A DNA stretch of 64,000 bases, from the NCBI GenBank assembly GCA_941918925.1, contig OW799235.1:49213491-49277490 (forward strand), given 5' to 3'. Source of the stretch: Phyto melanocephala. Taxonomy: Eukaryota > Arthropoda > Insecta > Diptera > Rhinophoridae. Shown piece after piece: positions 63,949 to 64,000 of the stretch. A model generated the notes under the pieces. It made no database searches, had not been told where the DNA came from, and worked only from the letters and a program-made list of their open reading frames with translations. How positions within the stretch are numbered: position 1 is the first letter of the stretch; each line of letters opens with the position of its first letter. The translations under genes and the position numbers were made by a program.

Positions 63949-64000
63949 TTAGTAAGTAATACGCAAGCGAAGTAGCGGGTATAATGCGAGTACATATGTA
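63949..64000. other. Flank after the CACGG transposon
   Basis: 52 bases with 'cgcaagcgaagtagcgggta', resembling the fragment end near 51365-51390 (gacgaagtcgcggg). Too short to assign. Confidence 0.35.

Noticed and set aside
1..64000. CRISPR arrays, bacterial operons, riboswitches
   Set aside because: Repeats here are transposon-derived without regular unique spacers, and genes have introns and eukaryotic retroelement domains. Nothing prokaryotic is visible.

Overview
The window looks like nuclear DNA of a true fly, probably a calyptrate or similar dipteran. The base composition is strongly AT-rich, with many short runs of the acatacatatgtat type. It carries DINE-1/mini-me-like elements with (GTCY)n tracts, BEL/Pao and Ty3/gypsy retrotransposons, jockey- and LOA-like LINEs, PIF/Harbinger, hAT and Tc1/mariner elements. 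I found no ordinary host gene, no rRNA or true tRNA gene and no CRISPR. Almost all 64 kb is a stack of transposable elements inserted into one another. Many boundaries can be fixed because target-site duplications (TSDs) match on both sides or because an older reading frame resumes beyond the insertion.

Layout. 1-4151: 5' end of a minus-strand BEL element (LTR, tRNA-Tyr-type primer site, long leader, intact gag, start of pol), inserted in an old gypsy pol. 4152-12720: that old gypsy in three pieces (4152-4593, 10520-11037, 12457-12720), split by a younger 17.6/297-like gypsy (4594-10519) and by a mini-me that itself carries a second mini-me (11038-12456). 13650-14241: degenerate mini-me. 14330-30020: a second BEL element with 5-bp TSD ggtac, swollen to 15.7 kb by a LINE, a SINE, a Harbinger element and a Helentron-like element that in turn contains a hAT MITE, a tandem duplication and a deleted mariner with a foldback element. 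It sits in a degenerate array of about 105-bp repeats.

30784-57394: a jockey-like LINE on the minus strand, cut into pieces by a DINE-like composite (30943-52917), a TTAA element, a Harbinger element carrying a Myb-like gene, another DINE-like copy and a palindrome. The composite holds a Harbinger remnant. Inside that remnant lies a nearly complete Ty3/gypsy element with about 3-kb LTRs, whose Gag begins with a RING-H2 finger. The composite also holds an LTR-like unit (46429-52541) that is cut by three hAT elements and a TTAA MITE and carries a striking array of covarying RNA hairpins.

57398-63945: a TIR transposon with terminal repeats of about 210 bp (CACGGTGCTA) and 3-bp TSD TAA. It carries a multi-exon gene of a conserved but uncharacterised family, broken by a head-to-tail pair of mini-me copies and by a third mini-me holding an intact mariner-type transposon (61388-62705) with a complete DD41D-type transposase.

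The genes do not form a pathway. Each belongs to its own mobile element, and the main information is the insertion order. The best candidates for something undescribed are the hairpin array at 51860-52324, the CACGG/TAA transposon with its unknown gene, the RING-Gag element, and the SINE/LINE pair sharing a 3' tail.
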